From Dipteris shenzhenensis (lineage: Eukaryota > Polypodiophyta > Polypodiopsida > Gleicheniales), in NCBI GenBank assembly GCA_047967505.1, contig CM106538.1: a stretch of 64,000 bases of DNA, one strand, 5' to 3'. The notes under the pieces are model-generated. The model was not told where the DNA came from. It was given only the letters and a program-made list of their open reading frames with translations, and made no database searches. Each line of letters opens with the position of its first letter. Positions within the stretch are counted from its first letter, which is position 1. Of the stretch, positions 23,720-35,889 are shown one piece after another. The position numbers were made by a program, and so were the translations under genes.

Positions 23720-25110
23720 ATTTGGATAATTAAAGCCACTAGTAAACACTGGCCCTGCATGGGAGCAGTCATTACCATCTAAATTCTCTACCTTAGATTA
23801 GCTTTCATAGGAATGTTATTAATAACGATTGTGAAGTCAAAACCATCTAATTCTCAGGCTCATATTAGTATTGAGCTAGAATTAGACTATAAGAATAATA
23901 GAAAATCATACTGTTATAATTTTAGAAAATTTAGTTATAATGCCTTTCAAAATGGTTACAATTTTCAATCTGCTAGCTTGCTTGCCATTGAATTATTATG
24001 ATCATGACTTTGATGACTGAGAGATTCTCACATGACAACCATCTAATCACACATCGTGGGGACTACACCAGTGGCTAGATGATGATGTATATGACTGCCT
24101 ATGCTAGGCTAGGCTACCAGGCAAGGTGGGTGTTGGATGGAATATTTAATTGGGACCCTGCATGTGCCACTGCTCTTCCCCCCTCATCCCAACAAGGTGT
24201 CATTTAAGGGGGGCTAGTATTAATATTGCCTGATCATAGAAAAATCTAGCAATGGATTGTGTGGTCATAGTTGTAAAAGGCGTAAAGAGGGGGAGGGTAG
24301 CAGTCCTCTAACCTAGCTATGTAAAGGACTTAAGGGGAGAGAAACAATTCATTGCACCCAGGAAAAGACCTCTCCTACCCTATTCCACACTCTCAAAGCC
24401 CCCTTCCACCCCTGTGATGAATCCTCTGCTACAACCCTGATGCCCCTTCCACATAATGTTGCCCCAGTCAGGGGATCCATTTTTTGCCTTGGCTCTACCT
24501 TTTGTAACACTCCACTTGCCATAGCCATGACCAGGGGAGTCACAAGATGGGGAGCCAAGGGAAACGATCTTAATGAGGGGCTTTTAAAAAAGGATGAATA
24601 GAATTGGTGCTATGTTTGGAGACCGCCATGAAGAGGCTCCTAGCAGAGCACACAAGGCACCAGGTTCCCTTCTTCTAGTTCTCCTGTAAACCCTTCATTC
24701 CTAACATTTCAAAAGAGAATGGTTGAGCCAAGACACTAGGTGGCCTTTCCATTTTCCTCTTCACCCAAAAGGTGAGAGAAGATGTCGGGCATCTCTCATA
24801 CCATCATGATTCCAGTTTTGAGACAATTGATCAAGGTTTTTCCAGGTTTGGGTAGATTTCAAGAAGATGTTGGAATGCTTAAAGCCAAGGCTTTTCTATT
24901 TCCTCAACTTTGGGACACTTTGGCCGAACAACTTTAGACAAAGCATCCTTCTATGGCCAAATTATTTTGGACAAAGTGTCCCAAAAGGTAAGGGAAATGG
25001 GACACTTACATTCTATTGTCAGTTGTTGAGAAAGCATCGAGAAAGTGTAAGAAAGTGCTAACAATGGCAAAAAGTGACATTAGGTCTTTTGACATGGAGG
25101 TGTTGAGTTG
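23720..25110. other. No gene recognised
   Basis: AT-rich and mixed sequence. A minus-strand frame at 24558-24349 shows no domain. Nothing further is supported. Confidence 0.3.
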
Positions 25111-27130
25111 ACAAGTGCTAAAAGAAGTTCCACAAAGATGTAATAAGTGATAACAAGTTCCTCTTTAGATGTAATATTTTATTCAACTTCAAATGTAATA
25201 TATTTTGTTTCAACTTTAATAAAATACTATTATAGTAAAAATTGTTAGTGTTGCTACTCCGGTATTGAAAGTGGTTATGAAGAAGCACAAATTCCCCTTG
25301 TTTACTTTTACTACTACAACCAGCATGATCATTGCACAAGCAATTGTTGTGAAAATTGTTGTTACTTAGGTAGTGAAAATGGTTCTAAAGAAGCACGCGT
25401 GGGATACTTTTGCCCTCATTTAGGATATACTACAGCCAGTGTGGTCATTGCACAAGGGCATATATTTTCTTCATTTTAGTATTAATTGTAAGTAGCACTA
25501 AAATAGCTCCAAGAACCAACATGTTGGTTGCAAGGAAATAAAGTTTAGAAAAATAGAGGTAAACTTCAACCAGAGTGATCATTACACAAGCATTGTAAAA
25601 CTACTGTTATCGTTACTTGGGTAGTGAAAATGGATATAAAGAAGCACAAATGGCATACTTTTGCCCTCGTTTAGGATTTTCAGCAATGAGGGCGATCATT
25701 TCACAAGAACTAAAATAGGACTAAAATAGCTCCAAAATAGAACTAGGTTTTTCTTGGTATAGAACTAAAATAGCTCTAAGAGGCAGTGCAGTGGTTGCAA
25801 GGATATACCTATAAAAAAATACAATTAAGTATAAAAAGGTACAATTGTTGATATGGCCCTTGAGGGGTATCTTTTAGGGGCAAGGGAAATATCATCGTGC
25901 CACTGGACAATATGGCATACCACTCGACAAATATGGCATGTTGATATGGCCCTTGTCCCTAAAGGGCAATATTAACTTGAAAGAGGACCCCTGGGAAGGG
26001 CAAGGAAATACATTTTCCTTGGTTTAGAATTAACTAAACTACCACTAAAATAACTCAAAGTACCAACATGGTGGTAGCTCTAAGCCAACATCACCATCTT
26101 GTTATTAGTGCGGTGCTTTAGGTGGTTGCATAATGTGAAACACTTAATCATAACTAAAATCACTCCAGAACTCCAAGAACTAATGCAGTCCTCGCTTGAA
26201 GCCAACTTTTTGCTGCATGATACAACACCAAGTTGTTAGTTTTTATAAACTATCTTTGGATGTAGATGTAATCTCTTTTGTTAAAACTTTTCTTGATGAG
26301 GCTCTCAACAATTGTTGAGTGTTACAAATTGCCTTTGAATGTAATCTCTTTGTTTAACTTTTTATCTCATACTCACCGGGTGTAATCTCTTTTAAGTTTC
26401 AACTTTAATATAAATAATACTATCATTGAATTCATATTGGGTAGTAGTCATTGCACAAGCAATTGGTACACAAGGAAATACATTTTCCTTGGTTTTAGGA
26501 TTAACTACTACAAGCCAACTAATAGTTTCAAGAACCAGTGCAGTAGTGGCAAGGAAATACATTTTCCTTGGTTTAGGATTAATTGCAACCCGCATAAAAT
26601 AGAACCAGTGTGGTATTGCACAAGGAAATACATTTTCCTTGGTTTTAAGATTAACTGCAAGCACCACTAAAATAGTTCCAAGAACCAGCATGGTGATTGC
26701 AAAAAATACACTTTCCTTGGTTTAGGATTAACTATAACCTGTACTGAAATAGAACCATCATAGTGGTTGCACAAGGATTAACTTTCAATCCCTTGTTTTA
26801 ATCTATTAATTACACTCTCATTACACTATAACGACATACTATTCCAACCATCGGCTGGTTTTAAACCTACTCAATGGCATGTTGACAATGTAAATTAGAA
26901 AAGGGGAACCCTTAGTGCAAAGTATATGAACAATGGCATGTTGACAATATAAATTAGAAAAGGGGAACCCTCAGTGCAAAATATATGAACAATTGTGGGA
27001 CTCCAATGGGGGCTCACGTGACCTAAACAATTAAGGTAAATACATTTTATTTGGTTTAGTAAGGAGTAGCTACAACCACCACTAAAATAACTCCAAGAAC
27101 CACTGTAGTGGTTGCACCAAGCCAATGTTA
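25110..27130. repeat. Degenerate minisatellite with a self-complementary core
   Basis: The module CAAGGAAATACATTTTCCTTGGTTTAGGATTAACT recurs, clearest between 26460 and 26780 (about five copies, roughly 70-75 bp apart) and more weakly at about 26000-26080 and 27030-27110. Each unit contains AAGGAAA and TTTCCTT arms that can pair, followed by ACCACTAAAATA-CTCCAAGAACCA. A separate 58-bp tandem duplication sits at about 26874-26990. Frames across this region (26392-26691 minus, 26437-26670 plus) are products of the repeat and not genes. Confidence 0.7.
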
Positions 27131-28080
27131 GTTTGTGGTGGTGGTCATGAGTGACTCTAGATTAGCACAAAAATGATGCACATAGATGATAGGTGGTGAA
27201 TTGTAGGTAGATGATAGGTGGCAAGATGTAGGTAGATCATAGGATAGACTATGGATAGTTTGATGCATAAAGATGAAGCACAAATACTACACAATGAAGG
27301 GTAGAACTAGTCTGCTCTGTAGTGACATGTATCAAGCTCTATGGTGTTTAGAACATCAAGTTTTGATAGATTGTGTCTCATTATTATGCCAATAAGGCAA
27401 TCATTACATTATAATTTTTATGCCAGTAAGGCCATCATTACGTCAGATTGTTTTTTGGCAAGAGCGCGAGTCGCCCAAAATCCAAAATATGGCCCACCTA
27501 CATTGCATCGTGGCCCCAAAACTACCCCTAAAATAATTTTGCAATTGGCAACACCCGATCATGCATCAACCCTACACCTATTTATGTATTGACCCCTATT
27601 TATGAAAGCATACAATCTCAAGTGACTGACCATTGTAGCTTGTTATGCATTGTCATGATTCCTAACTAGCAACACTCACACTTACATATAGATCCCCAGG
27701 CTACAACTAGCACTGTGATTATTATTTCAATCATTGGCCTTAGAAAATAATATTACCTCTGTCTCTCTCTCTCTCTCTCTTCCCTAAAATTTCATAAGAT
27801 GCAAATGAAAATTGACCAACTTGTGAGGAAAAATGATAGCTGAATTTCAACATTGCAAGTCTGACTATTGGCCTATGTTGCTTTAAGCATGTGCATGATG
27901 TGCTCCTCATACTTCTTGGCATCCCCTTTATAGCCTACATACACCAACAAGGTGAAAGGGCAAGAGATAGGTGACGTGCACAAGAGAAGGAAATTTAGTC
28001 AAAATTTTGAATGCAATAGTAGGAGTTTTTATTTTTGGGGAAAACTAGCAACCATGTTTTGCTAGCTCTGGCTATATAGG
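27131..28080. other. No gene; short repeats only
   Basis: Contains GTAGATGATAGGTGG-type short repeats at about 27180-27245, a duplicated TTATGCCAATAAGGC segment at about 27380-27440 and a (CT)n run at 27760-27780. No coding evidence. Confidence 0.45.
27760..27780. repeat. (CT)n microsatellite
   Basis: A run of about ten CT units. Confidence 0.9.
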
Positions 28081-29600
28081 TCACCAACTTGTGCCCCCTA
28101 AATGAGTGCAAAGAAGCCCAAAATGGCTGAAACAAGAACAAAGGCAAAATGGCCCGCTAGCGGTTTTGATGCTATAGATTAAGAAATGGAACCACCTTTG
28201 ACATGCTTGTGATATACAAGCATCCTTAATGATTACATCAACTTGTACTGCTACATAACCAACTCCTATTAGTATAGTATGAACTCTAAATGAAGGATCC
28301 AAACTAATTATTGTCTCTATTCCAACTATGTCTTTTGAGTCCTTATGTAAGATCTTTATTCGTTGTCCCCTTTGAAAAGCATCAACCTACAAAGATACAT
28401 TCAAGAGATCATTAGTAGAATATTTGTTTAAAATATCTTTATGAAAAATATCTTTATGAAAAATATCCAAAAACCTTATCATCATTGTCACACTAATTAA
28501 GAAAAATAAATAAATTTAACTTACTTGGAAAACTTTTATGTCATTTGTTTGTGCTGCTGTCTTTTTTACTCCAATTATTGATTGATGAACCTTTTTAAAA
28601 TAAAGTAAATATGATACTTAATAATGCTTCATGTGAATACTTTCTACTCTAGTCAAAGATCCATAAACCTTTTCAAAACAATATCTACAATACATGCACG
28701 TGCGCATGTGTCTGTGTGAGCATGAATCATCTTTTTTGTGAAAATTAACATGAAATAGGCATGAAATTTACCAAAGGTAGAGCAGAAATGCTTTTCCTCA
28801 AATCATTAAGTTGTTCTTGTAAGGCATCCATAGCCTTATCCTTGTCATGAAGCTTTCTTTGCAACTCAACAGTCTTCTCATGTATCACTTTGGTCTAAAT
28901 CACCGATTGCAATTTTTTTTAAACCACAAGTAGTCTTTTTAGTAAGTACAACCAGTGTTGGACCAGAAATGTTATTATCCCCATTATCATTTGGATTAGG
29001 ATCCTACACAATAAAAAACATAAAATATATCAAATGGATATTATATTTCATTTATTAATAATTTCTATTCATAAAACAAAGAGAACATGAAGTCCTCTAA
29101 TGAAACAACACCATTGGTCTCTTTAGACAATGCATAGTCAGATAGTATTCCTCTTCCTTTCATCCCATATCCTTTGGAGGTATGAGTTTCTAAAAATACC
29201 TCTCGATATGAAGGAGACCTTTGAAGTTTAGAGATCTACATGTTTAAAATATTTGTCCTACATGTGGATTTATCAAAGAGTACTACTATAAAAACATGAA
29301 TTATGAAAAGAAAGAAAACTATTAAACTTACAAGTTCTTGTTTCATTCCAACATAACCCTTTCGACCTAAATTTGTAACGTTTTCTTGGGCCTTTCTATT
29401 TCTCTTATTTCTTTCACTAGATCTTTGAAAAACAATGTCAAAATGTAGTTAAGTTAAATAGAATAAAGAAAGAACATAAGATACTTGCAATAAAGTGTGT
29501 GTGTGTATACCTTGAATTCCTCTAAACTTACAAGTGTCTTTATTCTTTCCCATACATCATCTGGTAGCCATGCTAATTTTTGTGTCATCTCCATCCCACA
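28081..29600 (-). pseudogene. Transposase_24 (plant Ptta/En-Spm) relic, several exons
   Basis: Minus-strand coding islands separated by AT-rich introns: WLPDDVWERIKTLVSLEEF (about 29510-29570); SERNKRNRKAQENV and GRKGYVGMKQEL (about 29340-29430); SYREVFLETHTSKGYG (about 29160-29215); a coiled-coil-like EKTVELQRKLHDKDKAMDAL (about 28800-28880); and KILHKDSKDIVGIETIISLDP running into IIKDACI (about 28220-28370). This order matches the plant Transposase_24 family carried with CACTA elements. A shift occurs near 28900. A fragment sharing the IIKDACI segment lies at 37236-37365 on the plus strand, beside a CACTA terminus. Confidence 0.62.
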
Positions 29601-30410
29601 AGTAAACACTATAAGCCTAGCATCAACTCATAACAAATAATACATTCATAAAAACTAAACAAAATCAATGTTAAAGTAACCAAGTTTTTAATAGAATACT
29701 TAAAAAATGCACATAAAACCTATTTATTCACTTTGAATGCGTTTGAGACTTTAGTTTTCTAGCATGATATTACATTCATATCAAGCCTGCAAATACAATA
29801 AAATATACACAAAAGTATTCATCGATATAAAAGAAAATTTTAATACTAAACAATTAAAAGTAAGACCATCGAAAGATATCAAGAAAAATTCAAGCCTTAC
29901 ATCAACATATCTTCTCACTGCCTCCTTTTGAATGATCGGTACAACTTTAATTGATTGCAATCAGAGATCCATATGCCTACAGATGGCTTGATTATTGTAT
30001 GAGCATATAAATCTTTTTGTATTTCACAAGGAACTTATTCCTCATTTACATCCACCTTAATACAATGTCCCTGCTCAATAAATTTTGTTTTCTTGGCCTC
30101 TTTAGATGCCCTTCTAAGATATCTTTCTCTTTCTATCATTGCATCATCCTTTAGTATTCTTCCTTTTTTGGTTACTACTCCCGTAAGTTTTTGCCAAGGG
30201 AATTACAAACTAGAGTGCTCCTAAGGCTAGATTTCTTACATACTATGCATTAGACAACTTAATTCTTATAAATATTTTGCCAAGGGATGCACGATGCATT
30301 TCAAATAATGCATTTGCATGAAATTTAGAATTAATGGAATGAAATCATCAATTGAAACAGTAATATGTCATGCGCACGGATTGGTATCCGACATGTACTA
30401 GGTACACAAG
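29601..30410. other. AT-rich sequence, no gene resolved
   Basis: May hold 5' exons or introns of the Transposase_24 relic, for example around 30060-30180 on the minus strand, which has Lys/Glu-rich short frames. Nothing can be defined with confidence. Confidence 0.3.
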
Positions 30411-30412
30411 AC

Positions 30413-30640
30413 TAGCTCAGGTAGTCTGGGGAGACTTAGAGCTAGGTAGGCTTGATTCTCGGGTTGAGTGGCAAGGGTACAAACCAGTTAGAGGTCTTCG
30501 CTATTTTTGGCACATTGGGCCTGAGTCTATATAAGGCTTAGAGCTAGGCATGCTTGATTCTCGGGTTGAGTGGCAAGGGTATGAACCAGTTAGAGGTCTC
30601 TGCTTATTTTGGCACATTGGGCCCGAGTCTATATAAGGGG
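30413..30640 (+). repeat. 102-bp tandem duplication carrying a TATATAAGG box
   Basis: Units starting CTTAGAGCTAGG at 30435 and 30537 repeat with a few changes. Each ends with GAGTCTATATAAGG, a good TATA box. The TAGCTCAGGTAGTC sequence at 30413 precedes them and resembles a tRNA box A. The block is probably an LTR fragment in which a promoter segment was duplicated. Confidence 0.6.
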
Positions 30641-31690
30641 CCCAAGGGTTCAATTCTTAGTGAGCCGATGGGAGAAAGTCTCATTCCCAGGTGCTAGGTT
30701 TGATCTTGGATTGAGTCGCGGAAGCGCGCCTACATCATAGCGTAGCCCAATGCCCAATAATAGATCACAGGCTTCACAGTGCCACCTGGTGGTATGGGAC
30801 ACCAGGCTGGTTAGGATCTAGTTGGGAGTTTGTGCCAGTAGCTCAACTCGTGGCTGAGGTAGGAATATCTGTTGTGAGAATTTTGGATGAATATTTCTCC
30901 AAGTATGCCCTAATTTCAAAATTCATGTTCATAACTTGCAAGTGTCTGCTAGTTCATGGGTTAAGGGAAGTGGTATTATATTAGAAAAAGAAGGTAGAAG
31001 AAGGTAGAGAGGGAGTGAATTCGCTGTTGAAGTGAGGCACTAGGAGAGAGAGAGAGAGCGAGGCATAACTTGGAGGGGCAGAGAGCGATTGTAGGGGAGA
31101 GGGATTGTAGGAGAGAAGTGATGGTAGGAGAAAAGCGTTGGGCTGAGAGGACCTTCAGTTGAACCAAGGTATGATGGGTTGAGTAGTGACCACGAGGACG
31201 CCAATGGTTGGAGCAGTTCATAGCCAAGGAGGGAGTTGAGGGGTGCGCCATGGGTTGGAGCAGCTGCAGGCAAGGCTACATTAATTCTGAGGGGGGGGCT
31301 AGATGCTAAAAAAGTACCACCGCTCCAAGTTAGGAGGGGGGGCTTTCTTAGAAGCTGAGCCTCTAAAAGCATTACTACCCACTTCAAAGTCTATCGCAAT
31401 AATAGCTCCTCCCGTACGAGCAAAATTGTGTGCAAGTCTACACCCCTCCACATCCCCTTGCCGATTTTCCCCTCTGGTTCCACCTATTGTAGTCCTCCAT
31501 ACAGGACAGCAAGGAGCTCGGCTCCGCTCGAGATTGATAGCCTCTGCCAGTCCCTTCTCCTTTCATCCAACCAGCCCTCTTTCTTTCATCACCTCTGTTT
31601 CGTCAGCTTTTCTCTCTGTTCTAGCCTCCCAGTTTCAAGACCATCCATTCCTTCTCTTCTCTCAGCCTACTTTCTTCATCAGATCCGATT
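30641..31690. other. Probable leader or LTR fragment of the gypsy element, no gene
   Basis: Long complementary open frames on both strands (30976-31704) have Pro/Ser/Leu-rich, low-complexity content and no domain. The segment just upstream of the gag start at 31697 is C/T-rich, like an untranslated leader. A segment at about 30788-30860 is repeated at about 34614-34690. Confidence 0.35.
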
Positions 31691-31696
31691 TCAGTT

Positions 31697-32700
31697 ATGG
31701 CTGATTCCGTAGACCCCGAGCTTGCGATGGGAGACCAGGATATGAACTACCATGTGGAGGATGACTACGAAGACAGCCTTTAGTGAATTCACCACTGCTC
31801 TCGATGAAAAGTTTGAGCAGGTTAACACAAATCAAACAGGGTTGACATAGCAACTGTAAGGGATTCAATCTAGACTCACACTTTTGAGTAGCATTATTCA
31901 GGTGCTCATGCATGTGGATGCCATGGCTTTAGTGTTAGGTCTGAACATCACTCCAGATCCTTTTCACAGAGATTAGAAGTCTCATACCAAGAAGGTTGTT
32001 GACACTTGGTTGCACAAGTGGCAAGTACACTTCTTACCCAAATGACAAGAAAATATAGCTTGTAGTAGGGTTTATGTCAGAAAAGGCTTTATTATGGTGG
32101 AAGAAACTCCAACCAAAGCCTGCAACATGGATAGAATTCAAAGGGATCTTCAGGAAAGAGTTCTTGAAGGAGGAAGATTATGATATCGTAGGCAAGCTCA
32201 AAGTCCTCAATATGTCTAAGCTGAACCTAACTTTTAAGGTTTATCTTCAGAGGTTTTGAGATTTGCAGATCAAAGCTACAAAGATGGATCGAGTGACCTT
32301 GTTAGGTTTCTTTGTGGATGGTTTGCCTGACTCGTACAAGTTACAGATCAAGAACAATAAGTATACCACTTTGCAAGAGGCCATGAATTATGTGCACATC
32401 TATGATGATAGCATGTCAACACAAAGGGAACCATAGTTGCTGACACAGGTGGGAAGAACAAGAGGAATTTCTTCCAGTCTACAACTGGTACTCTACAACT
32501 GGTACCGGGAAGTTGAAGTCTCTAGACAACGCCTCCAAGAAACATTCGACTCAAGCGAAGAATGGTCGTGCCTGTTTTCTTCATATATTGTGTTAAAGAA
32601 AGAAGGATGTTGCTTCATATGCGAGGAGTGGGGCCACACTAGGAATGATTGTCCTAAGCACAAGAACCAGATGCAAGCACCATGGGATCGAAGCTCCATG
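31697..32700 (+). pseudogene. Ty3/gypsy gag
   Basis: A start codon at 31697 opens an acidic N-terminus that stops after about 28 residues. The capsid-type domain follows in 32074-32430, with WWKKLQPKPATWIEFKGIF matching the plant retrotransposon gag domain. A zinc knuckle CFICEEWGHTRNDC (about 32613-32655) has the complete C-x2-C-x4-H-x4-C pattern. Shifts and stops separate the parts, so no full-length Gag is made. Pol follows on the same strand. Confidence 0.75.
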
Positions 32701-32799
32701 CGAGTCCAAGTACCAAAGCTAAGGGAGCTAATCATGTATTTCTGTAAATGTCATTACCTGCCCACTTTCTTGTAATTGCACTTTTAATAATTCGTTATT

Positions 32800-34550
32800 T
32801 GGTTCCCATGAACTTTTTCGAGTTTATGAAGAAGTTAGGGACCAAAGAGTTCACATTCTCTTTGACTCGGGTAGCTGTCACAATTTTGTTAATTACAAAC
32901 TTGTGTAGAAGATGGGACTATCCACGATACCTAGCAATCACACTTACAAGGTGCAGCTTCTAGCTGGGAAGCAGTTTTGGGATCGCAAGATTGAGGCACT
33001 TTCTATCCGGATTCAATCCGGATTCAAGACTACACAATTGCTCTTACGTACTATGTCATGCACTTGGAACATGTGGACTTGTTAATCGGAATTGAGTGGT
33101 TTAAAACCCGCGATATTCGGATTGGATGGAAAGAGCATACCCTTTCTTTTTTGGATAAGGACACCCAATTTTGTATTCAGTGTGATAATATTCCCTCTTC
33201 TCAAGGACCTATTGTATCTGCGATGTAGCTTTAGAATATAATAAACACTTCTCATTATTATGTGTATCAGTGTGTCTTGATTCCGCTTTCTTCATTTGTT
33301 GTCTCTGTTAATAATAAGAATGATTTAAGTGTGTTTGAACACCGTGAATTGAGAATGTTGTTGGATGATTTCATGGATGTATTCCCTACTCAACTACTGG
33401 AAGGTTTACCTCCAAAACGGGCAATAGACCATTGCATCGATTTAGTACTTGGCACTCAACCTATTAGTGTTCCACCATATAGGATGAGCCAACTTGAGGA
33501 GGATGAGTTAGCTTCACAACTACAAGATTATCTGAATATGGGCTATATTCACCCAAGTAAATCACCTTGGCACGCACCTGTCCTCTTAAGAAAGAAGAAA
33601 GATAATTCATGGAGAAAGTGTATAGATTATGAACGATTGAATAAAGTGACAATTAAGAATCGATACCCTCTTCCTCGTTCCGATGATTTGATAGACCATT
33701 TGGCTGGAGCGAAGTATTTCACTAAGATTGATTTGCATACGGGTTATCACCTAATTTGTATCTATGCTAAACACATAGATAGAACCACATTTTGAACTAG
33801 GTATGGCCACTATGAGTTTCTTGTATTACCTTTTGGTTTGACCAATGCTCCTGCCACCTTCCAAAAAATGATGAAAGATTTTTTTCAAGATTTTCTAGGC
33901 AAATTCATTGTCATATTCTTAGATGACATCTTGGTATATAGCCGAATGCTAGAGGATCACATTGGACACCTTGGATTGTCTTAGTTATACTAAGACAACA
34001 TAAGCTTTATGCCAAGATGAGTAAATGTGACTTCTTTATGAAGGAGATCATTTACTTAGGACACTATTTCTTATTAAGGTATTAGCATTGATCTGGATTG
34101 TATCCAGAGGTTTTAGAATGGCCTATCCCTCAGATTGTGAAACAACTCCGTTCTTTCCTAGGATTCACGATTTTTCTACGGAAGTCTATGCGTGATTATT
34201 CACACATCGCGACACCCCTAACAAACATATTGAAAGGTCATGGATGCAAGTCTACCCAGCCAATCTCTCGAAATGATGCATTGAACAAGGCTTTTGAACA
34301 TTGAAGTTAACTATCAAGGAAGCACCTACTCTTACATTAACCGATCCTACCCGGTCTTATGTTTTAAGACTGATGTGAGTGATTTTGCAATTGGGACAGC
34401 TTTATTCCAAGAGGGCAGTCCTATAGCTTTTGAGAGTAAGAAGCTAGACGACACCCAATATCATTGGCCCACATTAGAAAAAGAACTCTATGCAGTTGTG
34501 TATGCTCGAAGGTTTGGAGACACTAGTATGGTTTGAAGTTTCTTGTATTG
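32800..34550 (+). pseudogene. Ty3/gypsy pol (RT and RNase H), 3' truncated
   Basis: A decayed protease-like region precedes 33260. RT follows: the frame 33262-33795 holds the lead-in ([47 protein letters not shown]), then a stop at 33793-33795, then [20 protein letters not shown] and an intact catalytic box [11 protein letters not shown] (about 33906-33945). The connection region is frame-broken. RNase H (TDVSDFAIGTALFQEG, KKLDDTQYHWPTLEKEL) occupies 34360-34515. There is no integrase, and the sequence changes near 34560. The RT motif style is chromovirus-like, from memory. Confidence 0.8.
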
Positions 34551-34613
34551 ATCGATCACCAATCAATCCAGTATGTGTGTGATGGATTTGAATTGAGGGG
34601 ATGAAAGGCTAGA

Positions 34614-34712
34614 TGGTGGTATGCAACACCAAGTTGGTTAGGATCTAGTTGGGAGTTCATGCCAGTAGCTCAGCTTGTGGCTCAGAGGGGACATCTCCTG
34701 ATTCGAGATCGC
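34614..34712. repeat. tRNA-like repeat, also at 30788
   Basis: TTAGGATCTAGTTGGGAGTT within a 75-bp segment is shared with 30788-30860. TAGCTCAGCTTG (34666) and TGATTCGAGATC (34699) resemble RNA polymerase III boxes A and B. It could be a SINE head or LTR piece. It does not fold as a proper tRNA. Confidence 0.4.
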
Positions 34713-35117
34713 ATCCCGTAGATGTCATGGTTGGGTGATGAGCAGCATGCTCAATTTCCTCACGTTTGGTATGTTCTTGTGTTTGCTTGCAGCTTAGAGG
34801 TTTCAGGAGTGTTGGGGTCGTGTCAAATAAAAAATTTTAAATTAATATAAACCGAAGGTTGAAGTGTTAAAGAAAATGAAATAATTCTTTCGAAATATAT
34901 CTTAAAACTTCAATGTAATAATTCAAGGCATTCTACATCCTCTCATTTACAATACATAATTAGAATTTCTCATTTGATATGCTCATGCAATCAACAAAGA
35001 AAAGTTAGAATAGTGCTCAAGAATCACATCGCTTTTTTCTTTGCAAAATGTAGATGATTTCTGTTAGATATCAATGCTCCACTCTCGTGTAACTACGGGG
35101 AACTAGCTAACTCTACT
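34713..35117. other. No gene recognised
   Basis: AT-rich DNA between the gypsy 3' truncation and the copia LTR. Nothing identified. Confidence 0.35.
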
Positions 35118-35768
35118 TGTAAGCCCCCCATATGAGGAGAAGGCATTTGAGTAGCTCAGTTATCTGATAGGTCCTGGTTTGGACACCAGATGGGGGCCAT
35201 GTGTGGCCTGATGGCTGGACGACTGCAGATAGAGTTGGCATACTGCCAACTAGGCTACATGCAAGTATAGGAAGGCATCCCATGACTGACCGCACTGAGG
35301 GTAGATGGATCATTTCTCGAGGTAGCCCACTCTCGGGTTGCGGGGCCTGTTTGGAGCCCCAGATGATCTCGAATGGCTGTTGGTTGAACGAAAACCGTAG
35401 GTTAGTACTCTATTCTACACCACGGTTCTATCGTATGGTCAGTGGCCTATTTTGGGACAGCCAGTTTGGGTGAACTGGGTTGGGTCTAACCGACTACGAC
35501 TGGTGGCTATATAAGAGCGAGCCCGTGAAGCCCATTATCATCACTAGCTATAGCAACCCTGATTCCTTAGCATCCAAACTCCGTCCTCTACTGTTTTCAG
35601 CACGCCATCGAAGCTTCTCTCATAGGAGCACATGGCTGGGAAGCAGCGCCATCTATTATATCAGTTTTATAGTAATCAAAATTTTGATTCTCCATACTAT
35701 CTGCTTTTCTCTCTTGCATACGAGATCCTGTTATCTGTTGAGCATAGACGTTGTATTGTTTTCTTACA
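35118..35768 (+). repeat. Copia 5' LTR (second copia element)
   Basis: The right end is fixed by the primer-binding site at 35769-35780. The left end is inferred from TGTAAG at 35118, the inverted partner of CTTACA at 35763-35768. A TATA box CTATATAAG lies at about 35506. Near its left end TAGCTCAGTTATCTGATAGG and TGGTTTGGACACC resemble tRNA boxes. No second copy of this LTR was found in the window. Confidence 0.6.
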
Positions 35769-35780
35769 TGGTATCAGAGC
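35769..35780 (+). promoter_or_regulatory. Primer-binding site, initiator-Met tRNA
   Basis: TGGTATCAGAGC directly follows the ACA end of the LTR. Confidence 0.88.
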
Positions 35781-35889
35781 TTGGGCTCTAGCAAGAAGAT
35801 TTGGTAGTGTGTTTCTATTTGCGAGCAGATTGTGAGAGATGGCCCAGCCTGCAAGATTGTGAATCCCATCGTTCGGCAAAAGCGGAAAG

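Noticed and set aside
26392-26691. 99-residue minus-strand frame
   Set aside because: Translation of the AAGGAAATACATTTTCCTT minisatellite.
25110-27130. CRISPR array
   Set aside because: Spacing and units are irregular and no repeat is exact. The sequence is eukaryotic and repeats include the self-complementary core.
30976-31712. Open frames on both strands at 31 kb
   Set aside because: Mutually complementary, low-complexity Ser/Leu/Pro peptides with no motif. The segment fits leader DNA of the gypsy element.
34666-34712. A tRNA gene
   Set aside because: Box-like motifs only. Arms do not pair as in a tRNA, and there is no proper anticodon arm.
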